A stretch of 11,808 bases of DNA, taken from Flammula alnicola. Lineage: Eukaryota; Basidiomycota; Agaricomycetes; Agaricales; Strophariaceae. Positions 1 through 9,110 of this stretch are shown here, in pieces. The notes below the pieces were generated by a model. It saw nothing but the letters and a program-made list of their open reading frames with translations. It did no database searches and was not told the DNA's origin. The position numbers and the translations under genes are program-made. Where the stretch lies: contig JADNRV010000827.1 of NCBI GenBank assembly GCA_015499995.1, forward strand, positions 1 to 11,808, written 5' to 3'. The stretch's first letter is position 1. Each line of letters opens with the position of its first letter.

Positions 1-385
1 TCCCTGGCTCCAGCAGTAGCCTGGTTTCCCTTTTGCTTCATCTCTTCCGTCGTCGAGCCTGCTCAAAGAAATTAATGTCGAGTTGAGATAACTGCAAATA
101 TCTCACCTAATGTGTCTTTTGTCGCATGCGTAGCTTTCTCGCCTTTGTCTATCGCCGACGCAAGACCTTTCCCCACCGATTTATTGACCTAGGCCTCTAG
201 ATTAGAAACCCTCATCACGAACTGACCATTACAACATATATACTTACTTTGTCCGCGACCTCGGAGACTTTCTCCGTCACTGTTTTGTGTGCAGTTGGGG
301 AAGTATGGAACGCACGTCCACCCAATTGCGTGGGCGCACAGACAGCAGTCCTGGTTGCGAATGAAGAAATTGCGGCTTTGAACAT
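1..385 (-). CDS. Mitochondrial LEA-like small helical protein (5' part; continues past the left edge)
   Basis: Spliced by eye. Exon 1 is 248-385, intron 189-247 (59 nt), exon 2 is 107-188, intron 59-106 (48 nt), and exon 3 is 1-58, running off the window. Splice phases agree. The product begins MFKAAISSFATRTAV and reaches GGRAFHTSP around residues 22-30. This is a basic, Arg-rich, acid-free presequence with a typical mitochondrial cleavage context (RAFHTS). From residue 35 the chain is a Lys/Glu/Ala/Thr-rich amphipathic repeat (VTEKVSEVADKVNKSVGKG, then DKGEKATHATKDTLG, then TTEEMKQKGNQATAGA). It lacks Trp and almost all Cys, as in late-embryogenesis-abundant and related stress proteins. Inferred role: a desiccation or stress protectant in the mitochondrial matrix. 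No catalytic motif is visible. The ATG at 383-385 was chosen because it opens the presequence and lies about 38 nt downstream of a TATA box. The 3' end is missing. The LEA assignment rests on composition and pattern, not on a database match. Confidence 0.75.
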
Positions 386-423
386 GACTGCGTAGTGTAA
401 TACTTTCTTCGAGTTACTGGACT

Positions 424-431
424 TATATATA
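424..431 (-). promoter_or_regulatory. TATA box of the LEA-like gene
   Basis: Read on the minus strand this is TATATATAAG, ending about 38 nt before the ATG at 385. It is the only strong TATA-like run in the intergenic region and is on the correct side for the LEA-like gene. Transcription would start very near the ATG, so the 5' leader would be short. Confidence 0.5.
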
Positions 432-446
432 CGGTCGCGTTACAAA

Positions 447-468
447 TGACGTCGACGTCGATGAGTCG
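447..468 (-). promoter_or_regulatory. ATF/CREB-like and AP-1-like site cluster
   Basis: The sequence contains TGACGTCG (447-454) inside a perfect 12-bp palindrome GACGTCGACGTC (448-459). TGAGTCG (462-468) follows immediately. ACGTCA-type sites bind fungal ATF/CREB bZIPs (Sko1, Atf1), and TGAGTC-type sites bind Gcn4/Yap-like bZIPs; both are established regulators of stress genes. The cluster lies about 15 bp beyond the TATA box of the LEA-like gene, so regulation of that gene is the simplest reading. Binding is inferred from the motifs only. Confidence 0.45.
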
Positions 469-839
469 CCCCGAACGCGTCATTGCTTTCTTATGTAAGT
501 AATTAAGCCCGTAAATAGGTACTTGGAAAGGAGCATCGAGTATCCTGGAGTATCGACTGTGGCGCATGACGAATGGTGTGGAACCTTACAGTATATACAA
601 ATGGAGTGCTTGATCGCGATCGACTTGGATTGACAATGATAGATTTGCATCCATTTGGTTGGGAGTAACGCCTTTTGTTGTGTTGGAGAAAACAATTCGT
701 GGAACAAGGATGTGTCTGGGTATAAGTTCACGACCATGGCTGGTTGACCATTGAACATTGCATATTGATGAGGCTGATGCTAGATGCTTAGTCGCGTCAA
801 ATTGCACGCGCGTCGCGCTCATTAAGTAGGGAAAAGGAG

Positions 840-845
840 CACGTG
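840..845. promoter_or_regulatory. CACGTG E-box
   Basis: A perfect palindromic CACGTG, the core bound by bHLH factors such as Cbf1, about 195 bp upstream of the PRELI-family gene. A six-base site occurs by chance often, so only its promoter position supports it. Confidence 0.3.
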
Positions 846-1039
846 ATTGAGAGTCCTATCGGCAATAAGCGGCGGAACATTTTATGTAAGAAGTTTCATC
901 CAGGACCATTTCTTTGCCGTTGCCGCCCTCACACGACAAGAACGCTTTTCTCTTCCGTCTCTCGCGGTTCGTTCTCTGTGCTCGGTTTTCTTTCTCCTCT
1001 GTATCATTACTTTGCTGCCCGCCCATATCATAAAACAAA

Positions 1040-1696
1040 ATGCATTTCTTTTCTCAGGCTTTCCATTATGAGTACGTTGTCATATTCTGCGACAAAGGGG
1101 TGCTTGCTAATCTTTTTCTCTTTGCATTCACTCAGTCACCCATGGTCCCATGTAGTTATTGGCATGTGGCACAAATACCCCAACTCAAAATGCACCCACG
1201 TCGTCAGCATTGATACCATAGACCGCTCCATCGATCCAGTAACAGGTATCATTCGGACTGAGCGGGTTTTGGGCTGCAAACAGAAGGCGCCGATCTGGAT
1301 TGTCAAGGTATGTTCCAATCTGTCCAACCAATCAGTCTTTTTTGTTTACTCAGAGCTTCCCTGTAGCTGTTCGGTGGCTCGGAAGACGCCTTCGTCCGGG
1401 AAATCTCATTCGTTGATCCCGCGACCCAAAATGTAACCATCACCTCCGTCAACCTCTCCCTATCACAATTTGCGACGTGTTATGAGCAAATTCGATATAC
1501 TCCCCTCTCCCCCACCCAAACAGCATTCTCACAAACGGCGGAGGTCCAAGCACGGATGGCACTGTGGCGGTCAGCAGCGGACGGCCTCGAAAAATGGCTG
1601 GTGCAGCGGTTTGAGCAAAACGCGCATCTAGGAAAATTGGGTTTTACGGACGTCCTGAGAAACCTGTGGGAGGAGCGACATCGAGCACACACATAG
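1040..1696 (+). CDS. PRELI/MSF1-family lipid transfer protein, Ups2/Slowmo type
   Basis: Three exons: 1040-1071, 1136-1307 and 1367-1696, with introns of 64 and 59 nt. They encode 177 aa and the phases join exactly. The whole protein is one PRELI domain. It starts MHFFSQAFHYDHPW (family start M-K/H-F-F followed by Y-x-HPW), followed by MWHKYPN, THVVSIDTIDR, GIIRTERVL and CKQKAPIWI, then LFGGSEDAFVREISFVDP, and near the C-terminus VQRFEQNAHLGKLGF. PRELI proteins pair with the Mdm35/TRIAP1 chaperone in the mitochondrial intermembrane space and move phospholipid between the membranes. Ups1 carries phosphatidic acid and Ups2 phosphatidylserine. The GGSE-x-FVRE motif and the QRF-EN-type tail resemble Ups2/Slowmo more than Ups1, so phosphatidylserine transfer is the likelier function; this subfamily call is an inference. 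As usual for the family there is no cleavable presequence. The gene converges on DRG1, with 346 bp between stop codons. Confidence 0.93.
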
Positions 1697-2042
1697 AGTC
1701 TAGAGATTCCGTGGTTTGATTCACATTTTGACCCTCTTTTTATTCGTTTTATCTGGATTTCATTTCAATTCACGTAGACTGGAGCATTTAGATTACCAAG
1801 ATTATCCTCTTCTCCGTTTACGGATGTCCTAATCAACTACCTCTTACCTACACTCCCCGAGTATGGATGTATATCATCATTTCTATGACTTATGATGTGT
1901 GAGTTCAGCTGCTGGGATAAACCCGGGTAATACCAGGTAAAACCTATCGCTTCTCTTATAATACACAAAGATAATGGCTCCCAGACTATCCTGACTAAAC
2001 TACGGAATTTGCACCGTCGATGTACGCTATGCCATTATTGCC
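1697..2042. other. Convergent intergenic region (3' ends of the PRELI and DRG1 genes)
   Basis: This holds the 3' untranslated regions of two convergent genes. It is T-rich just after the PRELI stop (around 1732-1770). I found no AATAAA and no coding sequence or repeat of note. Confidence 0.6.
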
Positions 2043-4104
2043 TTACTTGGTGAAAACTTGAATTCATGGAATGAGTGCGTGACAAGGACAACGAATTTTG
2101 AAAACCCACTGGACACTACGTCTTCGTCTTGCACCTGGTGCGCTAGGCTAACCTTTTGAGCATATGGAGAGAACTTGCTTGACTTTCCCTGGAGCATTTT
2201 TCAGAACAGACATTACATCAGTATATGCGGAGACCCCCTCACCCTGCATCAGAAAAGGATTATATTAAGTGAAAATGTGCGAAAAGTAGAGGCAAACGAA
2301 CACACCAAATAAGCCCATAACGGAAATTGGCAGCAAGAGAACGATGAATTCCGTTGCAAACATCCTATTAGCAAGATCGTAAACCCATTTTTATCTCTCG
2401 ACATAGATACGAAGGACTCCTTACCTCGAGAGTAGCACCTTTTCTCAAGCAGATGGGATCCGATAAATCTGGATGAGCGCCTCGTTTCTTGGTATAAATC
2501 TTGACAAGATGAAGCTCTTCCCATATGCAATCAATGAGGTAGTTCAAGCTTTAGAAAAGGTACGCGTGAATTTCGGGATGCAGGCAAGACACTAAACAAT
2601 AGACCCCACTTCAGATCCATTTCACAACTGATCACAACGGTCTTGGGCTGGTGGGCGAGCTTGTCCACTTGCTCGAGGCTGATGGAATCGATTTTATTGT
2701 AGACATCTAGAGGCGTGCATGAAAATCAAATTCAACTAACATTTGAAGAGAGACGAACAAAGACAGGGTAGATATTTTCTCGTCCCTGGTGAAGCATTAT
2801 TGGGTAAGGATAATCATTTTAAAAGATTCCTAGCGCACCGATGAGCACGTCAATGAATTCGTCGGTTGTTATCTACATGAAGGCTGTCAGTCAAAAGGCG
2901 GCCGATAAGGAGCTATATGTTCACATCTTCTCGTATTAGGACGTCGCAGTTGTGGAGTTTATCTGAGGGAAATAAAGTCAGAACCTATATCGATTCATGC
3001 AAAAAAGACATTTACAAGAAGCTAGAATTGACCTAATGGTCTTCTCGTCCGTCTTCGTTAGTTTCACGGTGGTGTTAAATGTAATCTATAGGCGCCAAAT
3101 GAAATGATAGCCTGCATTGAAGCCGATGAATGACTTACACCACCTGTCGTTCTCTTCTTGAAGACAACATCTGGTTTATTTTTGTTCAGCCGTATTCCCA
3201 CTGCATCTAGCTCTATTTCTAAGAGTCTTTTCTGTTCCTCGGATTTCGTTGCGTCCAACATCACCAGAATCAGGTCCGCTGTCTTTGCGGCTATATAATG
3301 AGAAATCAGCGAGTTAATCGATGGGAACGATAAACGAACACTCACTTGAGACGACTTGACGTCCGCGACCACGACCTTGACTCGCTCCTTCGACGATTCC
3401 TGGAAGATCCAAAAGTTGTATCCGTGCACCTTTATACTCTATCACACCGGGAATCGCCTGAATCGGTTGTAAGGAAAGTGAACGATATGGAAATCTAAGG
3501 CCATGGAACGTACCGTAAGTGTCGTGAACTCATAGGCAGCAGCTTCGGAGGCGGTATGTGTTGCTTTACTCAACAGGGTGGACTGGTGATGTATGAAAGA
3601 AAGTGAGATTACAGGGGGAAAAAAGACTACGAAAGTTGAACATACCTTGCCGACTGACGGAAAGCCAATGAGGGCTACTCTTGCATCGCCTGACTTTTGC
3701 ACATCAAACCCTGTTCCCGCACCTCCCGACTTGGCAACTGGTTCCAAAAGTTGTGCACGGTATCGTGCAAGTTTGGCTTTGAGGAGACCCAGATGGTATT
3801 CTGTTGCCTACTTGTGCGCGCCAAGGATTGAAGAATTTTAGAAAAGAGAATTTTTTTTTGATTACCTTATTCTTCTGGGCTATTTACACTTGGGGTAAGA
3901 TGGATGCCCTAAAGTTAATGGTCGCCGTATTTTACTCACTGCGAGCCATCTCCTCTGTGATACCGGTTGAGATAGCATACTTTGGATTGAAGCCGGATAC
4001 GAGGCTCACCCTCTATCTCTTTGATCTGCAAAAGATGGAGATGAGCATTGGGAATACAATGAGTATTAGTTTGTAGTTTATTAAACCTTTTCTGTGATGC
4101 CCAT
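2043..4104 (-). CDS. RBG1: DRG1/Rbg1 family GTPase (developmentally regulated GTP-binding protein 1)
   Basis: Complete gene of 18 exons and 17 introns of 52-63 nt, giving 366 aa, the usual DRG1 length. Exons in transcript order: 4087-4104, 4010-4025, 3940-3954, 3866-3879, 3646-3807, 3514-3582, 3346-3457, 3139-3290, 3016-3085, 2925-2962, 2839-2872, 2759-2785, 2610-2706, 2425-2548, 2306-2364, 2243 (one nucleotide), 2110-2188, 2043-2056. The start is MGITEKIKEIEEEMARTQKN, the conserved DRG helix. The G domain shows G1 GFPSVGKS (residues 69-76, split by an intron between K75 and S76), G3 DLPG (115-118) followed by [14 protein letters not shown]4 NKID (246-249) and SCE (269-271). The last ~75 residues form a TGS domain with the conserved GKSSKFSP and ending DEDVVSIFTK. 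Family knowledge: DRG1 binds a DFRP1/Tma46 partner and translating ribosomes and helps resolve stalled translation. No residue is missing. It is divergent from the MAPKKK gene, 274 bp between start codons. Confidence 0.95.
2243..2243 (-). other. Putative single-nucleotide exon of DRG1
   Basis: Exon 15 ends in TG and the next good coding stretch begins GGA AAG TCA (GKS). The conserved Trp before GKSS needs one extra G. Exactly one G lies between a perfect acceptor (GATGCAG, intron 2244-2305, 62 nt) and a perfect donor (GTGAGG, intron 2189-2242, 54 nt). Joining TG + G + GGA restores W336-G-K-S and the frame through to the stop. No alternative GT-AG pair gives the right phase. Confidence 0.75.
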
Positions 4105-4378
4105 ATTGGTATCGAGAGGATCTGATTATGCGGGGGCTGTATGAAGGGTACAGCTGGTGCAGATTGCAGTGTCAGAAACGTCGTCATTGATAATTATGTT
4201 TTCCTTTTTGGGGATAGCTGCGTTTCTGCTTTTCCTGCCAGTGGTGCTCTTCCACTACGCACGCGACTGGGTTACCAGAATCCCTTATAATCCCTCTCGG
4301 TTCACCTCCTGCTCGTCATTCTCTCTTCCTTCACGTTCTCTTCTCACTGACTTATTTTCTTCTATGCCTATTGATATC
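4105..4378. promoter_or_regulatory. Compact bidirectional promoter between DRG1 and the MAPKKK gene
   Basis: Only 274 bp separate the two start codons, so both promoters and 5' leaders must share it. The right half is strongly pyrimidine-rich (about 4296-4364, CTCTCTTCCTTCACGTTCTC and similar), as is usual just upstream of basidiomycete start codons. I see no clear TATA box. On the plus strand the region also carries an open frame in phase with the kinase (see findings). Confidence 0.5.
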
Positions 4379-7300
4379 ATGGCCCGAAGACATGTACAGA
4401 CCTTATATCCGCACCCTGAACAGCTTAATAACGAACAAGACGAGGAGGAAGAAGAGGACGAGAGTTGGGTCCCAGTCGGTCCACGCACATACCCTACCCC
4501 TCCGCAGGTTACCTCACCCGTCAACACATCCAGAACCAGTCGTTCCAACAAATCACGTTCTTCCTCGACACACACTCCTCAAGCGTCTACTGCAGGGGTC
4601 ACACAATATTCGAAGCTATACTCACAATTTGTGCAGAGATATAGATCCACAGGGCTTGAAGATGCAACGGAATCAGACGATCCACGCAATGACCCTGATA
4701 GCCACTATTTCCAGCGAGGTCTCGGTCAGTTAAACGACGCAGGCGATAACAGCGACGAGGAGGATTCGGCACTAGCGTCTTTTGCAGTGGCATCTGGCGA
4801 AAGCATAGATCGCATATCAGCCCTAATGCTGGAATCAGAGCCAATACAACCGGCATCCCAGCAGGAGAAAGAACGACTCGAATGGCAGGCTTTACTTGCC
4901 TCAGTCCTTTCCGGAGATGTGCTGAAGTCGGAGAAGACACGAATAGCCGTAGCCTTGAATTCTCTTGGCGATGAGCAAACCAACACTCACCTCAATTTTT
5001 GGATTGGTATCCGAGCCAAGTTCCATGGTCGATCGGTGGAGGAAGAGAGGAGAACACTCGAAGAACGACGATTACGAACCGTCGACGGCGTCATCAACGA
5101 GATATTAAACTTCAGAATGACGGACCCTGCGCCCGGGGCATCCGTGGATGTCACCGCTTCTGCACTTTCACAGGTCGCCACCGTGCTTGGCCGTCTGGAT
5201 GTCGTCCAATCATTATATCCCAGTCTCAAAGCCTTTTACCTCGACAGACCCGTAGCCTCGCAAGGCAAATTCCAAGCGCGTAGAGACACTCTGAATACAT
5301 GGTACACCGTCCTAACGACCTTAAAGCATCATTTTGCCCTCCTTCGTCGTTGGACTGGCAGCGACACTCTCGATGTTAACCAACCATTTACGAGCAACGA
5401 AGTCCCTATCTCAACAGCCCCAATAGCACGACCTGGCACAAATGCAGAAATTGCTGATGGGACCAGCTTTGTTGAACGACTCCTCAAAGAAGAGTCCATG
5501 CAACTGACCTTCGAGAAGGGTTTCTTGGTTACGGTCCATGCTTTCCTCGGCGCAGCTCGTGATGCTCAAGTCAATCTCTCTTTGTTATTTAAAGAGATGA
5601 ACCTCCCAACTTTCGAGAATGAACTCGTTCCTTTAATATCATTTCCCACTAAACTTGCCCAAGCTGGACTCCGCCTTCGATTGGACTACGTTCAAAAGCT
5701 GAAGGATCCGGATGTTCTCATTATTGATCAGATGACGGAGGACCTGAAGCTGAGCATAGGGTTAGCTTGCACACTCAAACGGCAATACGAGGCTATTCTT
5801 GCGCCTGATCCTGGAGGCAGTTGGAATTTGCCACAATGTATCAGCGGAGATTACGACTCTACGATCTTAGAAGCCCTCATAAATTTCTTCAAATTGCTTC
5901 ATTGGCAATTGAAAAGCGGGGCGAAGGGTATTCTGTTCAAGGAGACAGATGTACTAGAAGCTCAGTGGGCAACTTTCAACGACGTGAGCGTAACAGCAGC
6001 TGGAGGGTCTTGCCTCGTGGCAGAGCAGTTATGGTACGCCTCTCAAATGTTTATTTAAAAAATTATATGACACCCAATGTTTACCAGCTCATTAACAAAC
6101 AAGTTGATGGTCCGCGTGACAAACTACTTCGATACACAAGTACGAGTGCCCTCGATTTCAGACACCACGGAACACATTCAGCACGTCAATCTTGAGGAGC
6201 CGTATACAAGTGGTTTATATCAGATGATCCACTCGCAAGAACCGCCGACGAGGAAGATGACGGACCAGCAGATCATAGGCTGGTACAGCAAGATACTGGA
6301 GAGCGTTCGTCTACGGTACAGAAAGCTTCAACGCTTTGCGAGGTAAATATAGAGATTGTAATGTTACGTCGTGCTTTCTGACAGGATCTCTTTGCAGAGT
6401 CCTCACGCAACGCTTCAGCAATTCGGCCGAGTACAGCCTCGATGATGTCCCACTAGACGGATTCATCTCCTATTTAGTCGCTTCGGATCATTTCCTGGTG
6501 TATACACATTCTCTCGAGGAAGATGGCGTTTACATCGTAGCATCACATACTCTCTTCCATCGACCAGAACTAATACGCAAGATTTTGGACGAAGCCTTCC
6601 ATGTCGACGAAATTGTCAACGAAGACGGTAGCCATCTTCTTGGCAATCACGATGCCCTTGGACAGAACCCCGAAGATGCTGGCTATCTCCTTGTTCTCTC
6701 GCCACAGACACATTTCCTGTGGAACGGTCGAGTGATGGTGCTGAGCATACCAAAAGTTCCTCTCGACACAAAGGACAACCGAGTGCGTTTGATTGCCGAC
6801 GGCCCCCAGAGACGGCTCAGTCTTGCAAAGCAAACCCTGACCGAATCACTCGAGCCCTTAGACGATGACGGCGATGTTGCATCCAACGCCTTGATCTTGA
6901 CCTGCTTGTTCGAGAGTCAAGCTCATCTCCCGAGCGTCAATCGAGAATTAAGGAAAATTGCTCGTGCGACGAACAGATTGGCCGAGTCAATTGTAGACTC
7001 GGTGCATCATGTTCGGACCTCTCTGCGAGCAACAAATGGAGGCCAAGAGCTTCTCGCAAACTGGTATCTCTATGCGTCGGAACATGGCCAACATGCGCAT
7101 CGATATATGGACCGTTCTGCTCTGTTGAAGTTCAATAGACTGCTTATCAAGCTCGCGATATCATGGGTATCCTTCATTTGCGACGACTGTGACCCGACGG
7201 ACAGGAAAACTTTTAAATGGGCAGTCAATGCACTCGAATTTACACTCCATCGTACGAAGAGGAATATCCTGCAGTTACCCGACGAGGAATTTGAAATGCT

Positions 7301-8814
7301 GAGGCAGAAAGTGGCAACTTGTATGACACTTCTTATCAGCCATTTTGATATTCTGGGCGCAAGATCAATATCGGAGGCTAGAAAGGAGAAAGAGGAACAA
7401 GAGGAACTTATCAAGATGCAGATCGCGGATGTTCAAGTTGTTGAGGATGACTTCCCTATATTCCCCCAAAACCAGGAAGATACGTCATTCGTCGACTCGA
7501 AAGCTCGTCTCTTCTGGGAGAAGATTTCGAGAGGTATCCGAGAGATCGAGGAAGCTCGTGTGATAAATGGCTTGAAACATCGGACACTAGGGAAAGTTCT
7601 CAATGATGAGATTCCCGAAGACAGATCTCTGTCTTTCCTGGCGTCGTCCAGTTCCAACATATCTGTTCGATGGCAGCAGGGCAAATTTATTGGCGCAGGA
7701 GCTTTCGGGTCTGTCTATCTCGCACTCAACCTCGATTCGGGATCTCTCATGGCCGTCAAGGAAATCAAATTCCAAGAGCTTTCTGGGTTGCCAAATTTGT
7801 TTTCCCAGATTAAAGAGGAACTCAGCGTTATGGAAATGCTACATCACCCAAATGTGGTTGAGTACTATGGCATCGAAGTCCATCGAGACAAGGTCTACAT
7901 CTTTGAAGAATATTGTCAAGGTGGAAGTCTAGCAGCTTTACTAGAACACGGCAGGATCGAGGATGAAGGTATCATACAAGTATATACCATGCAGATGCTA
8001 GACGGTCTGGCCTATCTACATTCTCGTGGTATTGTACATAGAGATATCAAGCCTGACAGTGAGTACTCTTCCCTTAGTTCGGCTTTACCCTCTCTGATCG
8101 TCCGTAGACATCTTACTCGACCACATGGGGGTCATCAAGTTTGTGGATTTCGGGGCAGCGAAGATCCTTGCGAAAAACCAGCGTACTGTCCAGCGTTCGC
8201 GGCGCATACCCGAGATGTCTAATGTTAACGGAATGGCGGCATTCAATGGGATGGCTGCCATCAGCAATGGACTAACAGGGACCCCAATGTATATGTCGCC
8301 GGAAATCATCAAGAATGACAAACGTGGCCGACATGGAGCAATGGACATATGGTCTCTCGGCTGCGTCGTCCTGGAATTTGCCACAGGCAAAAAACCATGG
8401 AGCAACCTTGACAATGAATGGTAGGCTCGAATCCAGTTTAAAAGTGAACCACTGATACTAGTATTTGCATTTGCATCTAGGGCAATTATGTTCCATATCG
8501 GAGTCGCGACGCAGCACCCGCCTCTGCCTGAACCTGGCCAACTCAGCGAGCTTGGAATTAATTTTATCGAACAATGCTTGACGATCGATCCAGTAAGACG
8601 GCCTCTGGCTACAGAGCTCATGACTCACCCATGGATGCTGGAGTTCCGTGAGACTTTGCTGCGATATGAAGCTGCGGAAACCGACCCTCCTACATTACCT
8701 CCTGAAAGCAACTATGAGAACTCACCTGTGGCTCGGCAAGCAGCCATCATGCAGGCACACGAGATTGAGCTAATAAACGGACCCTCTCCTGTTACACCAC
8801 CTTCTGATGAGTAG
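4379..8814 (+). CDS. Ssk2/Ssk22-type MAP kinase kinase kinase (HOG pathway)
   Basis: Five exons: 4379-6033, 6088-6342, 6398-8058, 8108-8420 and 8481-8814. Introns are 54, 55, 49 and 60 nt and all phases join, giving about 1405 aa. The ATG at 4379 has a good context (ATCATGG) just after a CT-rich stretch; in-frame ATGs at 4157 and 4364 are possible. The N-terminus is low-complexity and acidic (EQDEEEEEDESW near residue 20). A long regulatory region follows, helical and typical of Ssk2/MEKK4. The kinase domain runs from about residue 1059 to 1335: glycine loop GAGAFGSV (1069-1076), MAVK lysine 1091, HRD aspartate 1186 (HRDIKPDN), DFG aspartate 1204 (FVDFGAAK), a long activation loop, then GTPMYMSPE and DIWSLGC. 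All catalytic residues are present. Family role: cytoplasmic MAPKKK, activated through the Ssk1 response regulator of the two-component osmosensor, that phosphorylates Pbs2, which activates Hog1. The DFG context GAAK and GTPMYMSPE set it apart from Ste11 and Bck1. Confidence 0.92.
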
Positions 8815-9110
8815 ATGAAGAAAAATAATGTTTTGCGTCGTAGACGAAAACCAAAAATTAATAAATACAACTAAAAAATTTAAAAACCTAGGGGCTTCGA
8901 GCACCAATAGATTTGTAAATGAAATACTCGATCATTCGATGATCCAGCGTTTCTGGCCTACACGAGAATTGTCGCTATCGGTACGAACATGCGAATTAGT
9001 TGAACTTCCAGAACTCGTGGTGCTGCTGTAACTGGTATTTGCGATGAAGATGATCGTCATTCAAATTTCGAGACAGTACGGGCGCAGGGTACGCCATGGC
9101 TGCAGCGGAC
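8815..9110. other. Convergent intergenic region (3' ends of the MAPKKK and membrane-protein genes)
   Basis: A-rich on the left, with the polyadenylation signal. The right part (about 8996-9110) has open frames on the minus strand that could be coding if the C-terminus of the membrane-protein gene extends further than modelled. No independent gene is supported here. Confidence 0.4.
8860..8865 (+). terminator. Polyadenylation signal AATAAA of the MAPKKK gene
   Basis: A canonical AATAAA 46 nt after the stop codon at 8812-8814, inside an A-rich stretch (8815-8886). Position and composition fit a 3' end; the cleavage site itself cannot be seen. Confidence 0.5.

Larger units (their letters stand above)
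386..1039. other. Divergent intergenic region between the LEA-like and PRELI genes
   Basis: There is no convincing coding sequence here; the open frames have no conserved features and no sensible splice partners. The left part (424-468) holds the TATA box and bZIP-like sites. A short palindrome GATCGCGATC lies at 612-621. A CACGTG E-box lies at 840-845, about 195 bp upstream of the PRELI start. A pyrimidine-rich stretch (roughly 940-1005, CTTTTCTCTTCCGTCTCTCG and onward) precedes the PRELI ATG, as is common at basidiomycete transcription starts. I see nothing else in 470-835. Confidence 0.6.

Noticed and set aside
612..621. Palindrome GATCGCGATC
   Set aside because: Ten bases only, with no second copy and no promoter-proximal position; not evidence of a site.
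480..822. Overlapping minus-strand open frames in the left intergenic region
   Set aside because: No family-like motifs, no consistent splice partners and no promoter context; they look like chance open frames.
843..1436. Long plus-strand open frame (197 codons) at the PRELI gene
   Set aside because: It reads through both PRELI introns. Only its section 1136-1307 is coding; the conserved start MHFFSQAF lies in another frame at 1040.
2221..2243. Reading GGTGAGG after 2244 as a normal terminal exon of DRG1
   Set aside because: It gives W-V-R-G-S-P and a stop about ten codons on, losing the conserved GKSSKFSP and VVSIFTK that lie in frame just downstream.
4285..5229. Minus-strand open frames inside the MAPKKK N-terminal exon
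   Set aside because: Shadows of the coding strand, Ser-rich opposite the Glu-rich tract, with no conserved features.
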